NCBI RefSeq assembly: GCF_012844345.1
Contig: NZ_CP051625.1
Span: 992,001 to 1,056,000 of the forward strand
Length of the DNA stretch: 64,000 nt
From: Pseudomonas sp. gcc21
GTDB taxonomy: Bacteria > Pseudomonadota > Gammaproteobacteria > Pseudomonadales > Pseudomonadaceae
Reading direction: 5' to 3'
A model generated the notes under the pieces. It ran no database searches, had not been told where the DNA came from, and saw only the letters and a program-made list of their open reading frames with translations. The stretch's first letter is position 1; the number at the start of each line of letters is the position of its first letter. The translations under genes and the position numbers were made by a program. Shown piece after piece: positions 1 to 7,747 of the stretch.

Positions 1-36
<36 letters not shown>

Positions 37-79
37 GTTTTATGTTGTGTTGGTTTCGCCAATGCAGCACACCCTCAGA

Positions 80-153
80 GGCCGGGTGGCAGAGTGGTCA
101 TGCAGCGGATTGCAAATCCGTCAACGCCGGTTCGATTCCGACCTCGGCCTCCA
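80..153 (+). tRNA. tRNA-Cys (GCA)
   Basis: A 74-nt tRNA with a seven-pair acceptor stem (GGCCGGG with CTCGGCC, one G-T pair), anticodon loop TTGCAAA with GCA at 112-114, T-loop GGTTCGATTCC and encoded CCA at 151-153. It lies 43 nt after tRNA-Gly and is probably co-transcribed with it. Confidence 0.97.
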
Positions 154-186
154 TTATTCAGTACCTGCTGGACTTAGTACCTGCTA

Positions 187-273
187 GCCCGGATGGCGAA
201 ACTGGTAGACGCAAGGGACTTAAAATCCCTCGGAGGCAACTCCGTGCCGGTTCGATTCCGGCTCCGGGCACCA
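187..273 (+). tRNA. tRNA-Leu (TAA)
   Basis: An 87-nt class II tRNA with a long variable arm. The acceptor stem is GCCCGGA paired with TCCGGGC, the anticodon loop CTTAAAA carries TAA at 221-223, and CCA is encoded at 271-273. It is the third member of the array. Confidence 0.97.
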
Positions 274-608
274 TTCCAGTAGCATCCTCCTATCCTGTCC
301 TATTTTCTTGTTCTTCGTCCCTTCGGTTACCGCTTACCCTGTTCAGTGCTGTCACCGCTTCATTGTCCGTCACGCCTCGGCAGCTCTAGCCTGCAGCTTT
401 TCTCGCATGCGACAAACGACCGCATTCTCTAGTCGATTGCTCGCGCTGCGATTTGATATCCGTCAAGGGTCAACTAACCTCTCGCTTGTAGCCTGAACCT
501 GAAGCTCGGAAGAGGGGGTTGGGTCTGATAGGCAGGCCGATTGTTCTCTCGACTGGGCACGTTCCGACTCTGCAGTGGCAGGGTCTCACCTGATCTGGGA
601 TCGAATCT
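274..608. other. intergenic region, nirK promoter side
   Basis: No credible gene is seen between the tRNA array and nirK. The only clear signal is the FNR/Dnr-type box at 453-466. No convincing tRNA-operon terminator was found. Confidence 0.6.
453..466 (+). promoter_or_regulatory. FNR/Dnr-type box upstream of nirK
   Basis: TTGAT-ATCC-GTCAA matches the FNR-family operator TTGAT-N4-ATCAA at nine of ten fixed positions. Its centre is about 150 nt before the nirK start, so a class II promoter would start near 500 and leave a leader of about 110 nt. Dnr is encoded in the window at 25796-26482. Confidence 0.8.
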
Positions 609-1997
609 ATGAGAACCTTCCTTCTCTATCTTTTTACCTTTTGCGGACTCGTCGGATTCGGCGCGCCTGCATTCGCTGACCACCCCGGCGATACTGCGGA
701 CGTCAAGTATGTGCCGGACGTTGTCTTTACCCTTCGAACCGATATAGCAGATGGCAAGCTGGTCTATGTCAGTGAAGCGGGTCCAACCAAGGGCCAGATC
801 AACCCAGAGATGCGGGTTGCCGAGGGCGCAGTGGTGCAGGTCAACGTCGTGAACGGCGATGGTGCCATCCATGATTTCGCGATTCCCGATTTCAGCGTGA
901 AATCCGATCAGATCGGCGGCAAGGGCTCGGCGACTGCAGTGGTGTTCCGTGCCAGCAAGAGCGGCACCTTCGAATACCTCTGCACGCTGCCAGGTCATAA
1001 GGCTGCGGGGATGTTCGGCAAGCTGATCGTAGGCGATCCGCAGGAAACCACCGCGAGCAACTTCCCAGATCTGTCAAAGAACCCAAGCGAAGTCGGTGAG
1101 CCGGTCGGTAATCGCGGACCGAAGGAAGTGACTTTTGAACTGGAGACCACTGAGGTCGAAGGTCGTCTGAGCGACGGTGCAAGCTATAAGTTCTGGACTT
1201 TCAACAATACTGTTCCGGGTCCGATGATGCGTGTACGGGTAGGCGATACCGTCAACATCAACATGAAGAACTCAATTGATAGCGCGCACATTCACTCAAT
1301 CGACCTGCATGCGGTAACTGGACCTGGCGGTGGTGCTGCGGTTACCCAGGCTGCACCCGGCCACAGCAAGAGCTTCTCGTTCAAGGCAATGGCGCCCGGC
1401 CTGTATGTTTACCACTGCGCTACGCCGATGGTGGCTCAGCACATCACCAATGGTATGTACGGCATGATTCTGGTCGAACCTGAAGGTGGTCTGTCTCCGG
1501 TTGATCGTGAGTACTATGTCATGCAGGGCGAGCTGTACACTGCACAGCGTCACGGTTCATCCGGTCTGCAGGAGTTTTCGCTGGACAAACTGCTCGACGA
1601 GCGTCCTGAGCACATGATGTTCAACGGCTCCATGGATGCGCTGTCTGCCACCCATAGCATGGAATCTGAAGTAGGCGAGACTGTACGGATCTTCTTCGGT
1701 GTGGGCGGCCCCAACCTGGTGTCCAGCTTCCACGTGATTGGCGAGATCTTTGACCGTGTATACGATCAGGCCTCACTGACCAGCCCTCCGCTGACCGATG
1801 TGCAAACCACACTGGTTCCTCCGGGCGGCGCCACCATGGTTGAGTTCGATACTGAATATCCAGGCAAGTACATTCTGGTGGACCACGCTCTGTCCCGCGC
1901 AGAAAAAGGTCTGGTCGGTATCCTGACTGTCAACGGTGAAGCTAACGCGGAGATTTTCGAAACCGAGGAGGCAGTAGACCACGCTAGCGGGCACTAA
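609..1997 (+). CDS. nirK: copper nitrite reductase with N-terminal cupredoxin domain
   Basis: Reduces nitrite to NO in the periplasm. Of the 462 residues, 1-23 look like a Sec signal peptide (cleavage after AFA). Residues about 30-142 form an extra cupredoxin domain with type 1 copper ligands H88, C125, H130 and M135 (C-x4-H-x4-M). The AniA/HdNIR-like two-domain core follows: type 1 copper ligands H229, C270, H278, M283; type 2 copper ligands H234, H269, H426; catalytic D232 and H375. Typical NirK is about 340-380 residues, so this is the long form known from Hyphomicrobium-type enzymes. A strong terminator follows directly, so the gene is probably monocistronic. All copper ligands are intact, so it should be active. 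Confidence 0.96.
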   Translation: MRTFLLYLFTFCGLVGFGAPAFADHPGDTADVKYVPDVVFTLRTDIADGKLVYVSEAGPTKGQINPEMRVAEGAVVQVNVVNGDGAIHDFAIPDFSVKSDQIGGKGSATAVVFRASKSGTFEYLCTLPGHKAAGMFGKLIVGDPQETTASNFPDLSKNPSEVGEPVGNRGPKEVTFELETTEVEGRLSDGASYKFWTFNNTVPGPMMRVRVGDTVNINMKNSIDSAHIHSIDLHAVTGPGGGAAVTQAAPGHSKSFSFKAMAPGLYVYHCATPMVAQHITNGMYGMILVEPEGGLSPVDREYYVMQGELYTAQRHGSSGLQEFSLDKLLDERPEHMMFNGSMDALSATHSMESEVGETVRIFFGVGGPNLVSSFHVIGEIFDRVYDQASLTSPPLTDVQTTLVPPGGATMVEFDTEYPGKYILVDHALSRAEKGLVGILTVNGEANAEIFETEEAVDHASGH

Positions 1998-2014
1998 CCA
2001 GCACCGCAGCCAAC

Positions 2015-2048
2015 ACGCCCCGGAACCCAGTGTTCCGGGGCGTTTTCG
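2015..2048 (+). terminator. terminator of nirK
   Basis: A perfect 12-bp stem (ACGCCCCGGAAC, 2015-2026, with its complement 2032-2043) and a 5-nt loop is followed by TTTTCG. It starts 17 nt after the nirK stop codon. Confidence 0.9.
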
Positions 2049-2111
2049 TTTGGGGCGCTAACTTTGCCGGTACTGCTCGTCCAGAAGTCGGATGCGGAGC
2101 GCCGTAAGTCC

Positions 2112-2125
2112 TTGAGCCAGATCAA
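2112..2125 (+). promoter_or_regulatory. FNR/Dnr-type box upstream of the DUF411 gene
   Basis: TTGAG-CCAG-ATCAA has one mismatch to TTGAT-N4-ATCAA. It lies 61 nt before the start at 2186 and after the nirK terminator, so it should drive the DUF411 gene and possibly the acyl-CoA dehydrogenase behind it. Confidence 0.75.
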
Positions 2126-2185
2126 GGATGCGGCACCTGAGCGGTGATTGAATGACCCTGTACTCATACAACCCGGGGACGTCCC

Positions 2186-2626
2186 ATGCTGCGAAACTTT
2201 ACTTCAGCACTTGTCGCGACTGCACTGCTCGGTACGGCTGCCACCGCCCAGGCAGCAATGCCCACCGACGCGACGCTTTACAAGAATCCTGACTGCACCT
2301 GTTGCGACGAATATGCGCGTCTCCTCGAAATCCGCGGTATACAGGTGACCATTGTTGACGACGCCAATATGGCCGAGATCAAACAGCAGGCGCGGCTGCC
2401 TTACGGGCTCGGCTCGTGCCACACCATGAAAATCGGCAACTATCATGTGGAAGGGCATGTGCCCTACGACGCCATAGCCGAGCTGTTCAAACAGCAGCCA
2501 GCCATCCACGGCATCACCTTGCCCGGGATGCCGCAGGGTAGCCCGGGCATGCCAGGACCGCAGCGTTCGCCCTTCGAGATTCAACAGTTTACCGATCAAC
2601 AGGCTGAGCCCTTCATGACGCTGTAA
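2186..2626 (+). CDS. DUF411 family periplasmic metal-binding protein
   Basis: A 146-residue protein with a Sec signal peptide (cleavage near AQA, residue 23). The mature part has the DUF411 signature: a cysteine cluster (NPDCTCCDEY, C37, C39, C40), then SCHT and VEGHVP, and a Met/Gly/Pro-rich tail with GMPQGSPGMPG. DUF411 proteins are often found next to copper-handling genes and are thought to bind metal; the exact role is not established. Its place beside a copper nitrite reductase, under its own FNR/Dnr-type box, suggests copper delivery or homeostasis during denitrification, which is inference. The ATG follows GGGGAC. Confidence 0.85.
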   Translation: MLRNFTSALVATALLGTAATAQAAMPTDATLYKNPDCTCCDEYARLLEIRGIQVTIVDDANMAEIKQQARLPYGLGSCHTMKIGNYHVEGHVPYDAIAELFKQQPAIHGITLPGMPQGSPGMPGPQRSPFEIQQFTDQQAEPFMTL

Positions 2627-2662
2627 CGCCAGCGCTGCATGGCACAAAACAAAGGAGCAATT

Positions 2663-3931
2663 ATGGATTTTGCATACAGTCCCGCCACCCAAACGCTGCG
2701 TCTCCAGGTGCGCGAGTTTCTTGACCAGCATATCGTGCCACGCCTGGGTCAATGGCAGAGTGAAGTCGCGGCAGGCCAGTTTCCTGTTTCGTTCATGGCC
2801 GACCTCAAAGCGCTGGCTCGTGAGGAGGGACTGTGGAATCTGTTTCTGCCGTCCTTGTGTGATGACGAGCCGGGTACGCGTCTGACCAATCTCGAATACG
2901 CGCCTTTGGCGGAAATCATGGGGAGGGTCAGCTGGGCTTCCGAGGTGTTCAATTGCAACGCGCCGGATACCGGCAACATGGAATTGCTGCATATGTTTGC
3001 GACGCCGGAACAGCGCGAACGTTGGCTGCAGCCACTGCTTGAAGGCGAAATACGTTCGGCGTTTGCCATGACCGAGCCGGATGTGGCCTCCTCGGACGCC
3101 AGCAATATCCAGACGTTGATCCGCCGCGATGGCGACGACTATGTGGTAAACGGGCGCAAATGGTTCATTACCAATGCCTCACACCCTGATTGCAAGTTCC
3201 TGATCGTGATGGGCAAGACTGATCCGGACGGAGAGCCGCGCAAACAGCAGAGCATGCTCATCGTGCCGTTCGATACCCCCGGCGTGGAGTTGGTACGCAA
3301 CATTCCTGTGATGCACCACGTCTCACCTGAGGGGCATAGCGAACTGGTATTCCGTAACGTGCGCGTGCCAGCAACCAATCTGTTGGGTAATGAAGGCGAC
3401 GGTTTCATGATGGCTCAGGCGCGGCTGGGGCCGGGCAGGGTGCACCATTGCATGCGCGCTATCGGTATGGCCGAGCTGGCGCTGGAACTGATGGTCGATC
3501 GCGCGCAGGAGCGTCGTACCTTCGGTCGTTATCTGCATCAGCACGGCAGTATTTCCGACTGGATTGCGCGTTCGCGTATGGAGATCGAACAGGCTCGCCT
3601 GCTGGTATTGAAAACGGCCTGGATGATTGACCAGAGCGGCGCGCGCGAGGCACGTCGGGAGATCGCCATGATCAAGGCCGTTGTACCCGCCATGCTCGGC
3701 AATGTAATCGATCGCGCTATGCAGGTATTCGGTGCCATGGGCTTGACCCCGGATACGCCCCTGGCCGATTTGTGGATCAGCTCCCGCGCACTACGCATCG
3801 CTGACGGGCCTGATGAAGTGCACCTGCGCAGCATTGCCCGGATGGAGATTGAGGCAGGTCAAGAGCGACGGGGTAGCAGCAGTGATTATCTGACCCCACC
3901 CGATGTGCTGCGCACTGACCACAAGCACTAA
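2663..3931 (+). CDS. acyl-CoA dehydrogenase family protein
   Basis: A 422-residue FAD flavoprotein of the ACAD11-like branch that oxidises an acyl-CoA to the enoyl-CoA. Visible are the FAD/substrate segment (AFAMTEPDVASSDASN, near 135-150), the middle motif GRKWFITNA, the C-terminal helical segment with TFGRYLHQHG, and the catalytic-region motif ADGPDEVHLRS near 385. The ATG at 2663 is preceded by AAAGGAGCAATT, better than the in-frame ATG at 2639, which has no ribosome site. It lies 36 nt after the DUF411 gene and may be co-transcribed. The substrate cannot be told from the sequence, and it has no obvious link to denitrification. Confidence 0.9.
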   Translation: MDFAYSPATQTLRLQVREFLDQHIVPRLGQWQSEVAAGQFPVSFMADLKALAREEGLWNLFLPSLCDDEPGTRLTNLEYAPLAEIMGRVSWASEVFNCNAPDTGNMELLHMFATPEQRERWLQPLLEGEIRSAFAMTEPDVASSDASNIQTLIRRDGDDYVVNGRKWFITNASHPDCKFLIVMGKTDPDGEPRKQQSMLIVPFDTPGVELVRNIPVMHHVSPEGHSELVFRNVRVPATNLLGNEGDGFMMAQARLGPGRVHHCMRAIGMAELALELMVDRAQERRTFGRYLHQHGSISDWIARSRMEIEQARLLVLKTAWMIDQSGAREARREIAMIKAVVPAMLGNVIDRAMQVFGAMGLTPDTPLADLWISSRALRIADGPDEVHLRSIARMEIEAGQERRGSSSDYLTPPDVLRTDHKH

Positions 3932-3978
3932 CCCGCACGGTGCTGACGGCGTTCCTGATGCCTGAGAGCACCGATGCA

Positions 3979-3992
3979 TTGACCATGATCAA
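3979..3992 (+). promoter_or_regulatory. FNR/Dnr-type box upstream of ubiUVT
   Basis: TTGAC-CATG-ATCAA, one mismatch to the consensus, lies 60 nt before the ubiU ATG. This spacing suits activation of ubiUVT under low oxygen or NO. Confidence 0.8.
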
Positions 3993-4051
3993 GGCCGGCT
4001 GGATCAGAAAAGCGCAAAGTGGCCCGCGATTCACACCACCAGGGAGCCACT

Positions 4052-5047
4052 ATGCAACTGGTCTGTCCAGCAGGCAGCCTGCCCGCGCTGAAATCAGCGC
4101 TGCGTCAGGGTGCTGACGCCATCTACACCGGTTTTCGCGACGACACCAACGCGCGCCATTTCGCCGGTCTCAATTTCACAGACAAACAACTGCAGAGCGG
4201 TGTTGATCTGGTCCGCCAGAAGGGGCGTCAGATCTATATCGCGGTCAATACCTATGCCTTGCCTGATGGGTGGGCACGCTGGCGCCGGGCTGTCGATCAC
4301 GCTGCGGATCTGGGCGTGGACGCCCTGATCGCGGCGGATCCTGGGGTTCTGGCCTATGCAACCAAACATCACCCCGGGCTTAACCTGCATCTGTCTGTGC
4401 AGGGCTCGGCAACCAACGCGGCCGCCTTGCAGTATTACCATGAACATTACGGCATTCGCCGGGCAGTACTGCCGAGAGTGCTCTCGTTGAATCAGGTGCG
4501 GCAGGTGGCAGAGGCCAGCCCGGTGCCGGTCGAAGTCTTCGCCTTTGGCAGTCTGTGCATCATGGCCGAAGGGCGCTGCCACTTATCCTCATACGTAACC
4601 GGCGAATCACCGAATCTCTGCGGCGTCTGCTCGCCCGCCAGCGCCGTGCGTTGGAACCAGGAAGATGAAGTACTGAGCTCACGCCTGAACGATGTGCTGA
4701 TAGACCGCTACGATGAGGGCGAGGCGGCGGGTTACCCGACCCTCTGCAAGGGCCGTTTCATGGTCAATGGCAAACGTTTTCATGCCCTCGAAGAACCCAC
4801 CAGCCTGAACACGCTGGATCTGATACCGCAACTGGCTGCCATCGGTGTAACGGCAGTGAAAATTGAAGGCCGCCAGCGCAGCCCTGCCTACGTTGAGCAG
4901 GTGACCGGCGTCTGGCGTCAGGCGTTGGACCGGTTCGCCGCCAATCCAAGGGCCTATTCGGTTGAACCCGCGTGGATGCAGGCACTCGATAAGGTTTCAG
5001 AAGGCAGTCAAACCACTCTGGGCGCTTATCACCGCGCCTGGCAGTAG
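4052..5047 (+). CDS. ubiU: UbiU, O2-independent ubiquinone hydroxylation protein (U32 family)
   Basis: A 331-residue U32-family protein. In E. coli, UbiU and UbiV form a 4Fe-4S heterodimer needed for ring hydroxylation of ubiquinone without O2. The four E. coli cluster cysteines (169, 176, 193, 232) sit at the same numbers here: C169 and C176 in SLCIMAEGRCHLSS, C193 in LCGVCSP, C232 in TLCKGRF. The family motif VKIEGRQRSPAYV is near the C-terminus. The ATG at 4052 follows AGGGAGCC; the in-frame ATG at 4019 would add 11 unconserved residues. First gene of ubiUVT, 11 nt before ubiV. Confidence 0.95.
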   Translation: MQLVCPAGSLPALKSALRQGADAIYTGFRDDTNARHFAGLNFTDKQLQSGVDLVRQKGRQIYIAVNTYALPDGWARWRRAVDHAADLGVDALIAADPGVLAYATKHHPGLNLHLSVQGSATNAAALQYYHEHYGIRRAVLPRVLSLNQVRQVAEASPVPVEVFAFGSLCIMAEGRCHLSSYVTGESPNLCGVCSPASAVRWNQEDEVLSSRLNDVLIDRYDEGEAAGYPTLCKGRFMVNGKRFHALEEPTSLNTLDLIPQLAAIGVTAVKIEGRQRSPAYVEQVTGVWRQALDRFAANPRAYSVEPAWMQALDKVSEGSQTTLGAYHRAWQ

Positions 5048-5058
5048 AGGGGAGAGCA

Positions 5059-5949
5059 ATGAAATTAACACTGGGACCTATCCTGTTTTACTGGACGCGG
5101 CAACAGATCATGGATTTTTATGCCGACGTTGCCAGCGAGCCACTGGACGTCATCTATATCGGTGAAACAGTCTGTTCAAAGCGTCGCGCATTGTCTCTGG
5201 ATGACTGGCTTGGGCTGGCGCGCGACCTGCGCAGCGAGAGCGGTGCGCAGGTCGTTGTATCAGGCCTGGCATTGATTGAAGCAGCGTCCGAACTCTCTGG
5301 CTTGCGGCGGCTATGCGACAACGGCGAGATCATGGTGGAAGCCAATGATATGGCCGCGGTGCACTACCTCACCAGCAAAGGCGTCGCGTTTGTTGGCGGC
5401 TCGTCACTCAACCTGTACAACGCGCTGGCGCTGCAGCAACTGACTGAGCAGGGCATGGTCCGCTGGGTGCCGCCGGTGGAATGTTCCGGCGAGCTGATTC
5501 AGGCCGTCATGCATCAGGCAGCTGATGAAGGGTTCGTCCTGCCCGAGATAGAAGTATTCGCCTGGGGCCATCTGCCGCTTGCCTATTCAGCGCGCTGTTT
5601 CACGGCTCGCGCAGAAAACAGACCCAAGGACGACTGCGGTTTTATCTGTCAGGAATATCCTGATGGTTTGTCCATGACGAGCCAGGAAGGCCAGCCTTTA
5701 TTCACGCTTAATGGCATCCAGACCATGTCCGCCGGGGTGAGCAACCTGCTCGCTGAGTATCCACGCATGCGCGACATGGGCATTGACGCCCTGCGTATCA
5801 GCCCCGCCTCAAACGGGACGCTGGATATCATTCGCACCTTTGACGAAGTCAGACGAGGTGCCGAGCCGCCGCTGGCAATCGATGGTTGCAACGGCTACTG
5901 GTACGGCCAGCCCGGTATGTTGAGAGTAGAGGAGGCCGGCTTATGCTGA
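5059..5949 (+). CDS. ubiV: UbiV, O2-independent ubiquinone hydroxylation protein (U32 family)
   Basis: The 296-residue partner of UbiU. The Fe-S cysteines known for E. coli UbiV (39, 180, 193, 197) are at identical positions: C39 in GETVCSKRR, C180 in SARCFTARAE, C193 and C197 in DDCGFICQEYP. The start follows GGGGAGAGCA. Its stop overlaps the ubiT ATG by 7 nt, a sign of translational coupling. With UbiU it lets the cell make ubiquinone for NO- and N2O-reducing respiration when O2 is absent. Confidence 0.95.
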   Translation: MKLTLGPILFYWTRQQIMDFYADVASEPLDVIYIGETVCSKRRALSLDDWLGLARDLRSESGAQVVVSGLALIEAASELSGLRRLCDNGEIMVEANDMAAVHYLTSKGVAFVGGSSLNLYNALALQQLTEQGMVRWVPPVECSGELIQAVMHQAADEGFVLPEIEVFAWGHLPLAYSARCFTARAENRPKDDCGFICQEYPDGLSMTSQEGQPLFTLNGIQTMSAGVSNLLAEYPRMRDMGIDALRISPASNGTLDIIRTFDEVRRGAEPPLAIDGCNGYWYGQPGMLRVEEAGLC

Positions 5950-6446
5950 ACCTTGCGAGTCTGGCATTGCGCGCAGGCGATCCCATCCTTCCATTGAGCC
6001 GGCACCTGCCTTTCGCTCTCCAGCGGCTGGTGATCGAAAAGACCATGGCCAGGATATTCGCCGAGCCGGTTGCCGACGGTGATTTTGACTGTCTACGCGG
6101 ACGCTGGTTACGCCTGGAGGTGACAGATCTGGGTCTGGCCTGGAACGTAACCCGCACGGATAAGGGCCTGCGCCTGGATAGAACCGCTCCCTCGGATCTG
6201 TGCATTCGCGGGAACTGGCGCGAATTCCTGTTACTGGCCAGCCGTCAGGAGGACCCTGATACCTTGTTCTTCCGGCGTCGGCTGATCATTGAAGGCGATA
6301 CCGAACTGGGTTTGGAAATAAAAAACCTGATGGACAGTCTGGACCCTGATCGTTTGCCGCCGCGGTTGTGGCAGCTGATTCAATGGTTGGGAGCCGGGGC
6401 GACAGGAATTGATCCGCATCAAGGAGTGCAGCAACCCAGCGCATGA
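5943..6446 (+). CDS. ubiT: UbiT, SCP2-domain lipid carrier of anaerobic ubiquinone synthesis
   Basis: A 167-residue protein with an SCP2 sterol-carrier fold (about residues 45-135, including LCIRGNWREFLLLASRQEDPD and the segment LIIEGDTELGLEIKNLMD typical of UbiT/UbiJ). E. coli UbiT binds ubiquinone precursors and replaces UbiJ under anaerobiosis. The ATG at 5943 is inside the last codons of ubiV; an upstream in-frame ATG at 5886 is far inside ubiV and is rejected. Third gene of the ubiUVT operon. Confidence 0.92.
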   Translation: MLNLASLALRAGDPILPLSRHLPFALQRLVIEKTMARIFAEPVADGDFDCLRGRWLRLEVTDLGLAWNVTRTDKGLRLDRTAPSDLCIRGNWREFLLLASRQEDPDTLFFRRRLIIEGDTELGLEIKNLMDSLDPDRLPPRLWQLIQWLGAGATGIDPHQGVQQPSA

Positions 6447-6470
6447 CAATTGGCCCCTGGAGGTGTGCCA

Positions 6471-6857
6471 ATGAGTAATGCAAAAGATTCCCCACTTATC
6501 TATTCCTGTTCGGGCTGCTCCAACGTGGCGCAGCTCGCCAATACGCTCGCCCTGCGGATTGACCGTGCCGGTATTGCCGAAATGTCCTGCATCGCCGGCG
6601 TCGGTGGCAAGGTTGCGCCCCTGGTCAAGACTGCGCAATCAGGCCGCCAGATTATCGCGGTGGACGGCTGCAAGCTGCAGTGTGCCAAAGCCTGCCTGAA
6701 CAATGTCGGCGTGACACCCGATATCCATGTCACCCTGAGCGACTATGGCGTACGCAAACGCTTCGGTGAGGACTGCTCGCCGGAACAGGCCGACGAACTG
6801 GAGACACAGATCGTGGAGCTGATCCATAGCCGTTCTGTCCAGGATGAAGCGATCTAG
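6471..6857 (+). CDS. DGC-domain putative zinc-binding protein
   Basis: A 128-residue protein of the DGC family, named for the Asp-Gly-Cys motif seen here in AVDGCKLQCAKACL. Further conserved cysteines are in SCSGCSNVAQ and SCIAGVGG, giving a likely metal site of about five cysteines. The function of the family is unknown. The ATG at 6471 is preceded by GGAGGTGTGCCA. It is 24 nt after ubiT, so it probably belongs to the same transcript and may serve anaerobic metabolism, which is inference only. Confidence 0.85.
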   Translation: MSNAKDSPLIYSCSGCSNVAQLANTLALRIDRAGIAEMSCIAGVGGKVAPLVKTAQSGRQIIAVDGCKLQCAKACLNNVGVTPDIHVTLSDYGVRKRFGEDCSPEQADELETQIVELIHSRSVQDEAI

Positions 6858-6985
6858 TCTGATCGGGCGGGGGCTGATCCGAAGGTTAACTGTGCTGCGC
6901 TGATGAATTCGCGCCGGGCGGAGCACGAACTCGTTCCCTCTTTGGAAAAGAGCACGGACTCTTGACCCTTGCGAATCAGGCTGGA

Positions 6986-7180
6986 GAAAGCACGGACCGG
7001 TCCCCCCTTTGAAAAAGGGGCCGGGGAGATTCGAATTTGCAGTTGCTGTGGCGACGATATTGAAGCCACCCGCCCGCCAGCTGCCAGGATTGCGCAAGAC
7101 GCCGTAAACCCGTCCCTGGGGGCTTGGTGAAAATATCCCTATTTTCAACACTTGCTCCACCCCGACAGTCGGCCGGCTTG
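6986..7180 (+). repeat. dispersed repeat family 1, copy A
   Basis: Begins near AAAGCACGGACCGG, includes CCCCCCTTTGAAAAAGGGG and GATTCGAATTTGCAG, then a core from CAAGACGCCGT to CAACACTTGCT. The core ends in a hairpin GAAAAT-ATCCCT-ATTTTC. It is a direct repeat of copy B about 270 nt downstream. Confidence 0.85.
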
Positions 7181-7256
7181 GTCGGGCCTCCGTATGGCGG
7201 TGAATTTCAACTGTATCCGCATCATTGATATCAGCAAACGTGCGCATCAGGCGGGA

Positions 7257-7470
7257 CGAAGCACAGACTGGTTCCCCCTTTGAAAAAGGGGGCTAGGGGG
7301 ATTCGAATTTGCAGTGGTTGCGACGGCGATGCTGCGACGGCGATATTGGAGCCATCCGCCCGCCAACGGCCAGGATTGCGCAAGACGCCGTCAACCCGTC
7401 CCTGGGGGCTTGATGAAAACATCCCTGTTTTCAACACTTGCTTCACCCTGACAGTCGGCGGGCTCGATCA
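7257..7470 (+). repeat. dispersed repeat family 1, copy B
   Basis: Same order of blocks as copy A: GCACAGACTGGTT, CCCCCTTTGAAAAAGGGGG, GATTCGAATTTGCAG, then the core. The core hairpin reads GAAAAC-ATCCCT-GTTTTC, so the closing base pair differs from copy A on both arms. Confidence 0.85.
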
Positions 7471-7690
7471 GGTATGGATGCGGCTGAGAGAACGAAACGG
7501 ATGTTGAGATTAGCTGGCAACTCGAATCTCCTAGGCGGAGTGAGGCGACAGGGTTGCGCTGACCGTTTGATGACAGGGATGTCATCACCGAGCTTACAGG
7601 GATGTACTTGCAGCGTGTCAGCGCGGCCCTGTCGGCTCGCGGAAGCAGGCTCAGTGCTTTCGGTGAGCAGGTTTAATCGGCTGCTACTCT

Positions 7691-7717
7691 GGCGTAGCGC
7701 AGGCGCGCTACACCCCC
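7691..7717 (-). repeat. short palindromic repeat family 2, copy 1
   Basis: GTAGCGC-AGGC-GCGCTAC hairpin followed by ACCCCC. The reverse complement of the whole unit recurs at 24584-24613 and, degenerated, at 24433-24452. Confidence 0.75.
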
Positions 7718-7747
7718 GGGAGGGACAAGCGCAGGTGCTCTCATCCT

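Larger units (their letters stand above)
6858..7747. other. long intergenic region filled with repeats
   Basis: About 890 nt with no credible gene. It holds two direct copies of a roughly 200-nt repeat (6986-7180 and 7257-7470) and one copy of a short palindromic repeat (7691-7717). Frames open here are created by the repeats and have no ribosome sites. Confidence 0.7.

Noticed and set aside
160..185. direct repeat AGTACCTGCT (160-169 and 176-185) between tRNA-Cys and tRNA-Leu
   Set aside because: A short spacer duplication without flanking mobile-element signs; not an attachment site by itself.
42..389. 115-residue open frame over the tRNA array
   Set aside because: It overlaps two certain tRNA genes and has no homology pattern.
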